A stretch of DNA of 64,000 bases, from contig NC_091939.1 of assembly GCF_041260155.1 (NCBI RefSeq), positions 41,844,370-41,908,369 on the forward strand, given 5' to 3'. The notes under the pieces were generated by a model that was not told the DNA's origin, did no database searches, and saw nothing but the letters and a program-made list of their open reading frames with translations. Both the position numbers and the translations under genes were made by a program. How positions within the stretch are numbered: position 1 is the stretch's first letter; each line of letters begins with the position of its first letter. This DNA comes from Ptychodera flava (taxonomy: Eukaryota; Hemichordata; Enteropneusta; Ptychoderidae). Of the stretch, positions 52,794 through 64,000 are shown one piece after another.

Positions 52794-53719
52794 CACCACA
52801 CCAGATCCAAACACAACATCTGACAACATGGCCACCACGCTTGCTGATACTATAAGTGATATGTCAACGTCACTGTTTGGTTCAATCTGATCGACTGTTT
52901 CGAGGTGTCCATTATTTTCGTCAGGGGGACTCCGAAAAGACCGCACCTACATGTAAACTCAAATAGAAATTAGGATATTGGATCGACTTTGCAGTTTACT
53001 TTTCAACATGGCATATGGCCATGCGGACATCGATAAATTGAAATGCAATTTGACAAAGAACTTTTGGAGAGTTAAAAGGAAACTAAAATTTATTAGCTAA
53101 GCAGAATTTTGTGCATTCCAAACATGGCGCATTAATTAGGTGCGTTCGCGCGAAACAAATGAGCAGTCAGAAAACCAGTAGTGAGCATATAGCGATGATC
53201 AGATAAAAGCTAATTATGTATTATGCTAAGTTTCTGTCGTTTTTAAATGGCGATAATTCTCATAAGATCTGCACAAGACGATATCACAAATTCTGTACGA
53301 GCAATTCCAAAAGTTATTGACAAGGCAATCTGAAAGACTGCACATTGCTGATGTGTTATATTGTGCACTGGGCATACGATTTTTTATGTAATTCAATAAA
53401 ACACCCATCGCAATGCCATCAGTCAATGAACTGAGTAGACTTGCTTGGTTCAAGTCAGCGGATTACTAAAAAAAAATTGTAATAGCTTCTCTTGAGTCTC
53501 CCCTATTTCATTCAAACCTATTTGGAATTTAGCACCAAGGCCTCAGGCCAGGTTTTCCTGAACGCGTTACCTTTGAGTCTGCGCAGTAGTGAGTTAGTTT
53601 CTGCCGGATTGATTCCGGGAGAAACTTTCCTGTACAGCGTTCACCCTACTCGCGTTTTACATGAAAACAGAACACAAGTCATCGCGTTCACCCCATGAAG
53701 GCGCGACTTTGCACAATTT

Positions 53720-54404
53720 TTAAATATCGGATATTTACCATCTAGTATCAAAGTTTGACATATCGACGATTTCGAGACTCTAATATCGATAATTGATACG
53801 AGAACGATTTGCCGTGTGCCACGGCCCGCCAGGTCTGTGAAATCGCCGATATTTACCGGATATTTATCGGCGATTTGGGGACTCTAATATCGATACTAGA
53901 CGATACCAGAATAAATTGCTTTGTGCCATGGTATGCCGAGTCTGGAAATCGCCGATATTTACCGGCCATTTCGGGACTCTAATTATATCCATACCAGACG
54001 ATTCTGGTATCGGGACAGAATGACTTGACTTGTGGCTACTTGTGCCTCGGCACGCCAGGTCTGTGAAATCGCCGATATTTACCCGATATTTATTTGTATA
54101 CCTCAATTCTCCCCAAGGACTGACACTAACTTCGATACTAGACCATACTAGATTGTGTCAAATCGCGGGTAAATATCCGATATATATCGGAAATTTCACC
54201 ACCTTACAGGTCTGGTCAAACCCGACTTCCAAGGACTGACTTAAATTTTGATAGATGATACGAGATTCTGTCAAATCGCGGGTAAATATCCGATATATAT
54301 CGGAAATTTCACCACCTTACAGGTCTAGTCAAACCCGACTTCCAAGGACTGACTCTAATTTCGATACTAGATGATAGTTTTCGTCAAATCACGGGTAAAT
54401 ATCC

Positions 54405-54469
<65 letters not shown>

Positions 54470-56180
54470 TATATAATATATATATATATTATATATATAT
54501 ATATATATTATATCGGAGATTTCACCACCTTACAGGTCTGGTCAAACTCGCGACTTCCAAGGACTGACTCTAACTTCGATACTAGACGATCCTAGATTTT
54601 GTCAAATCACGGGTAAATATCCGATATATATCGGAGATTTCATCACCTTACGGGTCTGGTCAAACCCGACTTCTATGGACTGACTCTAAGGCCGCATTCA
54701 AAAAAATGGTGAAGGATGGGGGAATTCGAAAATTTTTGGGGTAGTCGAGGGGGGACTTGAAAGTTTTGCTCTGCCTATAGGGGGGCCTGAAAATATAATG
54801 ACTCTCAACATTTTGATGTCGTCCAGTGGGTTCAAATGTTAATAATAAGCTTAATTAAACAAAATCTAGAATCGTTTTGTCGCCTTTTATGTCTTTAATC
54901 ACGAAAAAATCTAAAAATGTACGAATGCCATTAAACTTTCGTAAAACAAGTCGGCCTTTTAAGGGGGCAGGAGCTGCACTGTTGATAATTTGTTCAATAT
55001 TTCTGTGCAATGTATCAACACAGTTTCTTGGTGTCTCTCTACAGCATGCTGAAAAATACAATATTCAGTTTGTCAACAAAGCCCGTTTGTCTAAATATTG
55101 GTGATAATTGGATGATACAAATGCACGGTACATTTAAGCTGTGTTGGCAAGCTGAATACTGGACAGCTCAATATGCTGCAAGGAGTAGAACAAGAACACA
55201 ATTGTATAAACTGAACAAAAATATTGTCAAAATAAAACGGTAATACAACTATACTGCCCTGCTACGACATACTGGCAGTGACAATGATACATGTAGCTCT
55301 GACTCTGATGTAGTTTAGAAGAGTTTCGGTCATAGGACACTCAATTGACAGTGAAACATTCATCTACTTGTACACAAGATCCAGCCAGAGAGCAACACAT
55401 AGAAGACTAAATTAAAACATTAATTTCATGGAATATTTTAACCTTCCAGGATTGTCAAGTTTGTAAAACATTTATAATTAGTGGCAACTAAATTGTACAT
55501 GTCTTTGTACTTTTGAAAAAAAAAATCGGTAGGTCGCTGTGTTGATTTTTTCACCATTTGGTAAAACGTACCCAGGAATACACAATTTTCCTACTCTCTC
55601 ATGATTGTCACTTTGTGTGCCTTTCAGCTGGTGCCATTGACCTGGCCAGAGTTTGATAAACTCAAGTCGGCTAGACTGAGAAATCAATGAAGTCCACTGA
55701 TGTATTAAAAATGAATCAATTTAAGAACTTGCTCTAGGTATATGGCTCTACAAATTGCTGATAAGGGGTAGTGTTGAAAATCTGCGTGCAGAACTACACA
55801 AAACATGTTTATTTTTACTCTGCGTCCATTCCTAATAAATATGCGGCTATATGGTAATTTTTTTTGGGGGGGGACTTGAAACTTTTTTAGGGTATTGAGG
55901 AGGGGACTTGGAACTTTTTTAGGGTATTGAGGAGGGGACTTGAAACTTTTTTAGGGTATTGGGGGGATCTGAAAAAAATGATTTCAATCGCGATTCCTCC
56001 AGCCCCCCCCCCCCCCCCATTTTTTAAACGCAGCCTAACTTCGATACTGGACGATACTTGATTTTGTCAAGTCGCGGGTAAATATTCGATATATCGGAGA
56101 TTTCACCACCTTATCGATCTAGCAAAGCCAATCTAACTTCGATATTGTGTAGTCTAATATATCGGATATCATATAAAAGT
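53720..56180. repeat. ~118-bp satellite array interrupted by a transposon
   Basis: Units contain CTAACTTCGATACTAGACGA, TCAAATCGCGGGTAAATATC, ATATATCGGAGATTTCACCA and GGTCTGGTCAAACCCGACTT. Arrays occupy 53720-54689 and 56036-56160; the gap is the element at 54690-56035. A (TA)n expansion (54408-54513) has grown inside one unit from the native ATATATCG. Related, more diverged units lie at 20580-21860. Confidence 0.8.
54690..56035. mobile_element. 1346-bp TIR element inserted in the satellite with a TAA target duplication
   Basis: The left end GGCCGCATTCAAAAAAATGG and the right end (reverse complement GGCTGCGTTTAAAAAATGG) are terminal inverted repeats. TAA precedes the left end (54687-54689) and follows the right end (56036-56038). 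Joining the flanks restores the satellite motif CTCTAACTTCGATACT. A 3-bp TAA/TTA duplication is typical of the PIF/Harbinger superfamily. No transposase frame is visible, so it is non-autonomous. G-rich GGGGACTTGAAA repeats occur near both ends. Confidence 0.8.
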
Positions 56181-57949
56181 GCAATGTCGCGGTGTCCCCG
56201 TTCATCCTACTGAAACATTCACAGAGCACACAACACTTGAACCAAGTCTACGATCTGAGTTACTACTCTACAAAGTACCACAATCGGGGAAAAACTTATC
56301 GACTAAAATTAGTTCATTTGAGGGCTGATGAAAGTCTGTTGACAAACACTTTTAGAGGGCGGAAGAATGGCCGGGGAGATTTGAAAACAAAAATTACGGG
56401 TGTGCCGAGGCAGTATCGAAAACTACTGGCTTGTTGATTGTAGGGACTGAAGTTAATTAATAACGAAAGAGAATTTCATACCATGCACACTGTTTTACAA
56501 ACAATGCTTATTTTGATAGGGTATTAACTTGTTTCCGAGACATAAAAATATCAAGTATAGAGACGAAAAAAATACAATAGTGTGGTAAGCGAAAGTTATA
56601 ATCTTCTGAACAGAAAGTTATTGATATAGGATAGCTAGACTACACCAAAATTAAATCTGTTTAGAGTTTAAAAGAGAGGTTGCATTTAGCTAAACGAATA
56701 AAGTCACAAACACGGGCATTGAATATTTCCTGTAAACATTTCAATCTTAGTTGATAAAAACATGCGCTCATCATTGTTCTGCAGATTTCACAGACAAATA
56801 GAAAGACAGTCTTCAATGAAATAGAGCGCAATAGTCTTGTCAATTATTAAATCAAATCAATTGAATTGAAATGATTATAACCTAAATAACAGCTTGTTGA
56901 TATTCCTCGTAACATTTAATTGCTTTTGTGATTAATACCGTTGGTAAATCGCGGAAGATGAAGTGGACATGTACGATAATATCTACACCTAACTTGAAAT
57001 CTTCGTCCAAACTCCCAGCAATCTGATTAGTACTAGATATGTGAAAATGAAGTGCTGTAGGCCTATTTGGGATTTGCATAGTTGAAACATGCACATGCCA
57101 TCAGATAGAAAAAAGCCGTTTTAACGTTTCACGGAAGATTTGAAAATGTGGTGATCAAAAGGAATAAACCACCTCAGCAGCGGACAAGCACTTGATTTTG
57201 ACCATATATGCTATGGCTACCGCTAGTGCATAAATGTGCATAACTTGTCAAAATCTCGTCATAGACAGTGTGTTTTATTGCTGAAATAAACACAGTTGTT
57301 TCCAATCATTGTACGTCAGAGCGAGATCTCGTATGTAAGAATTCTTTCAGCGTTATCGCTTACAATTTTGATTGGTCAAAAGTCACAGGAACCACGGCTA
57401 CCATCGAATATTACGTCACACACGCTGTCAAGAAGCCTCAGTTTGCGTGTTACGTCCGAACAGTAAGGAGTGCGGAATAATATCTCAGTAAGTATATTCT
57501 GTTTTTTCACAGACATATATTACTAAGATTAAAAACGGGATATGAAATTATATTTATATACACAAGCTGAGTTTTTGATTAAATAAAATTAATAATTTTC
57601 AAAACGCATATCTATATTTTGGCATCAAGAAAAGTCAGATGATAACATCTCCGTATAGCAGTCGGAGAAATAAAGAAAAACATATCATCGGTATTTTCAT
57701 TTGAAGTTCTTGTAAATACATTTGTATTTTAACTTGAAAGAGCTACTTATTTTAACAAAAGATGCTTAAATTCCTGTTTCTGAATTTCAGGAGTTAAAGA
57801 AGTTTAATATAAAGATGTTTTCAATATGTCGAAACATTCCAGTGCATGTTATATGAAAGTTCCTTTCAGCTCTCTTAACTTCCGAGATTTTTGGTGTGAC
57901 AAAAGACGCTTGAACTGTTCGAATTGCAGAACAATTTATTGTTAAAGCG

Positions 57950-58121
57950 TAAATGAACGCACACGTTTCTTGGTCAACATCGCGCGTCGTCCCGAACTCA
58001 AAAGCGCTTAATGTGATCTCGTGCGCATGCGCTTTGTAAATGACAGAAATTGGAACCTGGCTGACAATACAATACTAGTATTCGAAAGCGGGTGACGTGA
58101 TCGTTAGTTGAGCAATTTCAG
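57950..58121 (+). promoter_or_regulatory. Candidate promoter and 5' untranslated exon of the bMERB locus
   Basis: An NRF1-type palindrome TGCGCATGCGC lies at 58022-58032, in a CpG-rich patch unlike its AT-rich surroundings, with TGACGTGA at 58093. A donor TTTCAG|GTAGTA at 58122 could close a non-coding exon that splices to the acceptor at 58224, just before the ATG at 58237. Confidence 0.4.
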
Positions 58122-58236
58122 GTAGTATTGTAAGGCTTTGATCATACTTTCATACTTATTTGCAAAAGAATAAAGAGCTCTGCTGTCTTTCATTCAAGAA
58201 ACATAAAATTATTTTATTTTCCAGGATAAATTCAAC

Positions 58237-59281
58237 ATGAATAACATCAATGATCAAAGCAAGGTTAAAGACAACACGGAAATTTCACACGATACGCTGT
58301 AAGTAATTTTAAGTGAACTTCATTCAAGAAATTCAACTCGATGACGATATCGATCATTGAGATTAATTGTTGGTAATTTATCATTCTTCACAAATCAGAA
58401 ACGATCTAAGCATTGCAGAATGGGCAGAGGACAAGCTATGCTGTATGATCATTGAATTTACTGGGCTATACTTACAGTGGCCATTATCAGAAACTGTAAA
58501 TCAAATACAATAAACTTTGCAAAATAGCATACGTTTTAAATGTAATTTTGATTCATATGTAAAATCAATATTGCAGTGGAAGCCACGGATTCAGACAGTT
58601 GTTGATGTGGTTAAGGTGTCTCTGTTGCTGTTGGAGGCCTTTCATCGGTGACTTCGAGGAAAAGGTAGGATAAAACTTAATTCATCTACATGTCATTCAT
58701 TTGCTACACCACCTGAAGGATCATATTACTGAAATGCATAGAATGCACATGTATGTATGTATGCATGCATGTATGTATGTATGCATGTATGTATGTATGT
58801 GTGTATGTGTGTATGTATGTATGTACGTATGCATGCATGCATGCATGTATGCATGTATGTATGCATGTATGTATGTATGTATGTATGTATGTATGTATGT
58901 ATGTATGTACGTACGTACGTACGTACGTACGTACGTACGTACGTATGTAGGTAGGTACGTATGTAGGTAGGTACGTATGTAGGTATGCATGTGTATGTTT
59001 GTACGTATGTATGTATGTGTGTATGTACGTACGTATATACGTACGTATGCATGTATGTATGCATGCATGCATGTGTGCATGGATTGATAGATTGCACTAT
59101 GTCAAAGCAGGGAGCGGAGTGCTAGCGTTAAAAATACATTAGAGATAAAATAGCTGACACTGGACAATGCGTATGTGTTCAACAGGTTGGAGAAGAAAGC
59201 GAGGGAGGTTGCGACATTTGCATTGACAATCTGGAAAAAGATGAGGAGGTTGACGACCAGGCAACATTGAATAAAAAATAA
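58237..59281 (+). CDS. Small 81-residue protein with a Cys-cluster membrane-anchor motif (possible N-terminus of the bMERB gene)
   Basis: Exons 58237-58298, 58577-58664 and 59186-59281 are phase-consistent and open in 5' splice context (ATG 12 bases after an acceptor). The middle exon encodes RQLLMWLRCLCCCWRPFIGD, where basic and hydrophobic residues surround four cysteines, typical of palmitoylated membrane anchors (inference). The last exon is acidic (DNLEKDEEVDD). The stop TAA overlaps an AATAAA hexamer (59270-59275), so a short transcript could end here. The same frame continues after the stop for six codons to a possible donor at 59296. This stretch may be the true 5' part of the downstream NPF/bMERB gene with a premature stop. 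Exon 1 also fits the phase of the NPF exon at 59318 directly. No family recognised. Confidence 0.4.
58748..59080. repeat. (ATGT/ATGC/ACGT)n compound microsatellite, ~330 bp
   Basis: Tetranucleotide units ATGT, ATGC, ACGT and AGGT run uninterrupted. They are open in all six frames (Tyr/Val/Cys/Met or His/Thr/Ile), so none of the long open frames here is a gene. The repeat sits in the intron between the second and third exons of the small protein. Confidence 0.95.
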
Positions 59282-59317
59282 AAGTTCAAAAACAAGTAAA
59301 TTTTGAACAACACACAG

Positions 59318-62300
59318 CCCGTTTACTGATGCCTTCTTCGACCGGCATAAGGACGGTGAAAAACAGAACGCTCTGTCAAAAGACAAATTTGACCAAACAA
59401 ACGCTTTTTCTGGCGATTACGACGACCGATATGACGACGACAAACAGACTGACTTGACGCAAGACAAGTTGACCCAACAAACCCTTTTCTGACGATTACG
59501 ACGACCGACATGACGACGACAAACAGACTGACTTGACACAAGACAAGTTTGACCCAACAAACCCTTTTTCTGACGATTACGACGACCGACATGACGACGA
59601 CAAACAGACTGACTTGACGCAAGACAAGTTTGACCCAACAAACCCTTTTTCTGACGATTACGACGACCGACATGACGACGACAAATAGACTGACTTGACA
59701 CAAGTCAAGTTTGACCCAACAAACCCTTTTTCTGACGATTACGACGACCGACATAACGACGACAAACAGACTGACTTGACACAAGACAAGTTTGATTCAA
59801 CAAACCCTTTTTCTGACGATTACGACGACCGACATAACGACGACAAACAGACTGACTTGACACAAGACAAGTTTGACCCAACAAACCCTTTTTCTGACGA
59901 CTTCGACAACCGACACGACTTTGACGAAAAAGACGGTCAAACCCAAACCAGAATAAAGACAAAGCGGCCTGCACGTCCTCCACCCTGTGATGCACACAAG
60001 GTGAACTCCTTTCGGAAACCTGCTGTGATGACAGGGACTGCAGATTTGTCACTCAAAGCTGCCGGAGACAAGACTTTGAAAAGTCCCATTGATCAAATTA
60101 AAATCAAGAAAAAGGCACCTCTGCATCCACTCCAGAAAAGAAAGGTTAGTCAAAGTCATTATTGGTAATTGTTCTAGTGATCTTGTGAAACTAGGTTGTG
60201 TTTCAACGTAATAAAGTATCAACATGACTCTATAGACGAACTATGTCGAACTGAGAGACTGGACAGAAATTACAAGGGGTGGTGGTGGGGTGGGGGAGGG
60301 CGGTTGTTTTTCAAAATGACGCTGCCCGAAAAAATAGTGTCCCTTCAAAAGTGTTTGCTCGTAAAAGAGCGACCCTCCCCACTTTTCTTGCAGAAAAAAT
60401 AGTGATCCTCCCCTGAGTGTCTCAGTCCGTATCAATATAATTTCCCATATGATCTTGAACTTTCAAACAATAGTTTTTAACATTTACAAATAATCACTTG
60501 GGTGCAACTCTTATATCATATTTGTTATTCACATCTGCTCTTTCAAACATCCGATTCCCATCATGTACATTTATATCAATTGTCAAATTCATCGTTCCCT
60601 CATAGACTACAATGTATTGTGAATCAACATTTCGGTGAATTCCAAAATCAAATTTCTTGCACACACATGCACTGTAACCACGCTAGTCTAATCAAATACA
60701 ATAATATCAATAAACAAGTCATCGTTGATGACACAGTCCCCACTGTTAATGGGTACTTTGATTACAGGTTCTCAGAGAGGATAGAGTCCTCTTCATTAAA
60801 TCTGTGATAAAAATACTTTTGAAAAAATTCGCTGGATACATGTCTGAGTTATCGTTCAGGACATAAAAATCGTAATAAAATGGCCACACGGCGACCATAT
60901 TGGATTGTATCACAAAACAAATTAACGTGCATATGTATGACATTAATCAATCTCCTAGCTTGTACCAACTTTTAATAAATTTGCTTGATACATTTCTGAG
61001 TTATGGTTCAAGACATGAAAAAAACGTAACAAAATGGCCACACCGCAGCCATATTGGATCGTATCACAAAACAAATCAATGTGCATGTGTATGACATAGG
61101 TCAATGTCCTTGTACCAACTTTGAATAAAGTCGGTTGAGATATGCCAGAGTTATGGCCCTGTACATGAAAAAATCATGACAAAATGGACGCACGGCGGCC
61201 ATATTGGATCGTATCATAAAACAAATTGATGTGCATAGCTATGATATTGGTCAATGTCCTTGTACCAATTTGAATAAAATCAGTTGAAACATGCCTGAGT
61301 AATGGCTCTGTACATGAAAAAATCGTAATGAAATGGCCGCTTGGCGGCCATATTGGATCATATCACAAAACAAATTGATGTGCATATTGTATGACATAGG
61401 TCAATGTCCTTGTACCAACTTTGAATAAAATCGGTTGAGATATGCCTGAGTTATGGCTCTGTACATGAAAAAAATCGTAACAAAATGGCCGCACGGCGGC
61501 TATACTGGATTGTATCACAAAACAAATTGACGTGCATATCTATGACATTGGTCAATGTCCTTGTACCAACTTTGAATAAAATCGGTTGAAACATGCCTGA
61601 GTAATGGCTCTGTACATGAAAAAATCGTAATAAAATGGCCGCCTGGCGGCCATATTGGATCGTATCACAAAACAAATTGACGTGCATATGTATGACATAG
61701 GTCAATGTCCTTGTACCAAGTTTGAATAAAATCAGTTGAGATATGCCTGAGTTATGGCTCTGTACATGGAAAAATTTTTAACAAAATGGCCTCACGGCAG
61801 CCATATTGGATCGTATCACAAAACAAATTGACGTGCATATCTATGACATGGGTCAATGTCCTTGTACCAACTTTGAATAAAATCGGTTGAAAAACATGCC
61901 TGAGTTACGGCTCTGTACATGAAAAAATCATAATAAAATGGCCGCCTGGCAGCCATATTGGATCGTATCACAAAACAAATTGACGTGCATCTGTATGACA
62001 TATGAAGTAATCCTTGTACCAAGTTTGAATGAAATCGCTCCAGGCATCTCTGAGATATCTGCATGAACGGACGGACGCACGCACGCACGGACGCACACAT
62101 GGACGCACGGACACACGCACGGACATGACCAAACCTATAAGTCCCCCCGGACGGTGTCCGTGGGGACTAAAAAGCATCTATAGACACACAGATTTACCTC
62201 GTTTTGTATCGGAAAGCGAAGCGAAAATATCGCAGTCATGTCATGTTATAGCATGGTGCATAAGTTTCATTATAATATTTCATCCACATTGACTGTGATA

Positions 62301-64000
62301 TTTTCATTATTATCTTTTATCAATGGTGGTTAAACTTTCACGGAATGTTTGAAGAAATGTATGGTTGGTTCAGAAGGTATAATAATAATATCATTTTTTC
62401 TACAGGTCAATGCACCAAAATCTCCAGCGACTTTCAAGGACAAAGCTCTCCCAGCACCATCCTCCACAGAAAGTCCGATCATACCAAAGCGGAAGAAAAG
62501 AAGGGCTCCATTGCCTCCAACAGAGAAAAGGTTGGACCTATTATGCTGTCTACATTAGATTTTACGATTATTACACGTTCACAGAGTAATGAAGTTTGAA
62601 AGAAAAGGTACACGCGACAAAAAAGGCACTGTTTTGTGGTTGTTGCTCCTGGTTCTGTTATGTATTTGGAAAAGTAGTAATTATATCTATGCACCTTGGA
62701 CATTTTGCTGAAGAAAGTCACTTCATATTTAAAAGTTATAATCACAACAGAACATTTACCCGTTGGCAAAATTGGATTATTGCCGCAGCATCTCAATCTA
62801 TATCGCCACTTGAAAAACCAAATAGAGCATTTCCTCATTTCCCGTTCAAAATTTAGAAAAAGATCATCAAATTTCTAAGTAAGATGTATTTCAATGGCAA
62901 TCATAAATATGAGAAACGTTTGTACTTCTGTTGTGTCATTTTTACTTTACGATCGTATATGTTTCCAGATATCAGTGAATTCACCAAGAGCTGAGATCAG
63001 GGCTGAACTCGATGAGCTTAAAAAAATGAATAAACTTTTCGATGAGAAATTGGCCAATTTGGAAAAGAAACTTCGGGAACGTGAAGAAATGCAAAGTAAG
63101 AATATATTTTTATTTAGAAAATCATTGTTACATTGTGCCTGACGTGCCTGTATCGATTTTTTAATCTTGTTATTCTAATGTACATTTATTTATATGAAGT
63201 CAAATTTGAAGTGACTTGTTACTTTTGACACTTCGACTTCCATGTGCCTGATGTGATATATAAACATGTGACGACTTATAATTGCATCTGTACAACTCAT
63301 TTGATAGGAAAATATTGCTATTAATCAACCATTTTCATTCCTACCTTATCGACATTCTTACTTATTTTATAACCGAGCCAATTACCGACTTGTTCCTGCA
63401 GGCGACGAATCCCGGAGTACCGATGAATCCATTTTAAAAGAATATTTCCTGTTGGTAGATAAGAAGAATGGACTGATGAGACGAGAGCATGAACTTCATC
63501 AACTGTAAGTGTCATTGCTAGCATCTCAATCCTGATTTGACTCATGTATAGCGAAATGATTTCTATGAAATGCGACTTATCTTATAGAAGGACCGATTTG
63601 AATGAATTGAAATTGAGAGATGTTCTCTTTGAAGCTCGATTTATGATAAAGACCTAAATCTTCTCTGTTGTCAATGAATTTCAAAATCTCAGGATATCAT
63701 AATTCCATCATGTTGTGCCACTTGTGTTGTATATGAACACTACTGTAATCGTTATATCTCACAACATTGTTTTACAGAGATATGTTTCATATTATATAAC
63801 GAGCTTACAAACACTCATGAATATTCTTTTGATGTAATATTGTAATTAAGTTATATTTTCGATTAAAGCTCCAGGCAACAAACTTTGGAGGAAAAACAAG
63901 CCAGAGTAGAATCCGAGATTCGTCTCCTGCAAACCGTTAATAACGAAGAACACAAGGAGATAACAACTGATCTTTTAAAGAAACTCGAAGAAATTGTACA
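59318..64000 (+). CDS. bMERB-domain Rab effector with NPF repeats (MICAL-like/EHBP1-like), partial
   Basis: Exons: 59318-60144 (5' end uncertain), 62406-62530, possible 23-nt microexon 62585-62607, 62969 or 62976 to 63095, 63402-63504, and 63869 to the window edge. The first encodes NPF repeats then a Pro/Lys-rich part (TKRPARPPP, IKIKKKAPLHPLQKRK). The second adds IPKRKKRRAPLPPTEK. The last three give the bMERB helices: EIRAELDELKKMNKLFDEKL, EYFLLVDKKNGLMRREHEL and QTLEEKQARVESEIRLLQTV. bMERB domains bind Rab8/10/13/35-type GTPases and NPF motifs bind EH domains such as EHD1; MICAL-L1 and EHBP1 combine both on recycling endosomes. No CH or LIM domain is seen in the window. The 5' part has two homopolymer deletions and a TAG in the repeat, so either the allele is damaged or the sequence has errors. 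Confidence 0.7.
59379..59943 (+). repeat. Seven 81-bp coding repeats, each encoding an NPF (or NAF) motif
   Basis: Unit starts: 59379, 59460, 59539, 59620, 59701, 59782, 59863. The unit encodes 27 residues around KFDPTNPFSDDYDDRHDDDK. Copy 1 has NAF, copies 2-7 have NPF, and a degenerate half-copy (PFTDAFFDRH) precedes at 59319. The motif is followed by Ser-Asp-Asp, and EHD-type EH domains prefer acidic residues after NPF. Lesions: copy 2 lacks one T in each of two T-runs (near 59468 and 59486), shifting the frame, and copy 4 has CAG to TAG at 59686-59688. From 59689 on the frame is open. Confidence 0.85.
60711..62171 (-). mobile_element. Pearl-like non-autonomous element, copy 2 (intron of the bMERB gene)
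   Basis: In reverse orientation it starts AGTCCCCACGGACACCGTCC (near 62168) with a (CGTG/CCGT)n microsatellite (62060-62125). It ends AAGTCATCGTTGATGACACA/CAGTCCCCAC near 60711-60740, matching the ends of 47883-49798. The core is different: about eight ~151-bp units with AAAATGGCCGC, GGCCATATTGGATCGTATCA and CAATGTCCTTGTACCAACTT. A ~150-160-bp core unit is the usual pearl size. It fills most of the 60145-62405 intron. Confidence 0.7.

Larger units (their letters stand above)
43886..57949. other. 14-kb gene-poor interval
   Basis: No open frame here has intron-consistent boundaries or family resemblance. It contains the dispersed elements, hairpins, satellite and retrotransposon tail listed separately. 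Stretches at about 46.0-47.3, 49.8-52.0, 52.9-53.7 and 56.2-57.9 kb hold nothing I can name. The last may contain distal 5' exons of the bMERB locus; GTAAGTAT at 57486 is a good donor after a CRE-like ATTACGTCAC. Confidence 0.5.

Noticed and set aside
58700..59100. Six overlapping open frames of 65-123 codons rich in Tyr/Cys/His/Met
   Set aside because: They are all readings of one tetranucleotide microsatellite without stops in any frame; not genes.
59323..60052. Minus-strand frames rich in VCRRHVGRRNRQKK-like and VVVMSVVVIVRK-like repeats
   Set aside because: Antisense shadows of the NPF-coding 81-bp repeats on the plus strand.
62029..62292. Frame with Arg-Thr-Asp-Ala repeats near 62.05 kb
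   Set aside because: Product of the (ACGG/ACGC)n microsatellite at the end of pearl-like copy 2.

Overview
The window is metazoan nuclear DNA. Genes have many short exons with GT...AG introns and AATAAA signals, coding density is low, and dispersed repeats are abundant. The gene families (a TMEM109/BRI3BP-type protein, a bMERB protein with NPF motifs, a eukaryotic DUF4239 protein, a stand-alone rhodanese) and the pearl-like repeats carrying (ACGG)n suggest a marine invertebrate, perhaps a deuterostome such as a hemichordate or lancelet. The species assignment is inference. All gene models were spliced by eye from reading frame, intron phase and splice consensus.

Layout. (1) 1-1274 (+): the last three exons of DUF4239 gene A, entering from the left. 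(2) 4744-5682 (+): a small two-exon gene for a signal-anchored type I membrane protein. (3) 5757-6740 (-): a truncated non-LTR retrotransposon ending a few bases before the next gene. (4) 6743-14556 (+): DUF4239 gene B, nine exons, a tandem paralogue of gene A. Two of its 3' exons are almost identical to gene A, but one carries a 1-nt frameshift. (5) 33421-16282 (-): a rhodanese gene of five coding exons with a 14.7-kb first intron that holds a candidate alternative first exon and several transposon-like elements. (6) 35464-43328 (+): a complete four-exon TMEM109/BRI3BP-like gene. The upstream regions of (5) and (6) contain two copies of one CRE + ETS-like module. (7) 43.9-57.9 kb: no convincing gene; hairpin elements, a pearl-like element, a retrotransposon 3' end and a satellite array interrupted by a transposon with a TAA target duplication. 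(8) 58237-64000 (+): a locus that starts with a small Cys-cluster protein and continues into an exon made of 81-bp repeats encoding NPF motifs, then proline/basic exons and a bMERB Rab-binding domain running off the right edge.

Functionally the genes are unrelated apart from membrane themes: DUF4239 proteins are bestrophin-like membrane proteins, TMEM109/BRI3BP proteins sit in the ER membrane, and bMERB/NPF proteins connect Rab GTPases with EH-domain (EHD) proteins on recycling endosomes. The observations most worth a second look are the exon-limited near-identity of the DUF4239 pair with a frameshift at its breakpoint, the NPF minisatellite with its reading-frame lesions, the alternative first exon of the rhodanese gene, the duplicated promoter module, and several uncharacterised inverted-repeat element families present in two copies each.
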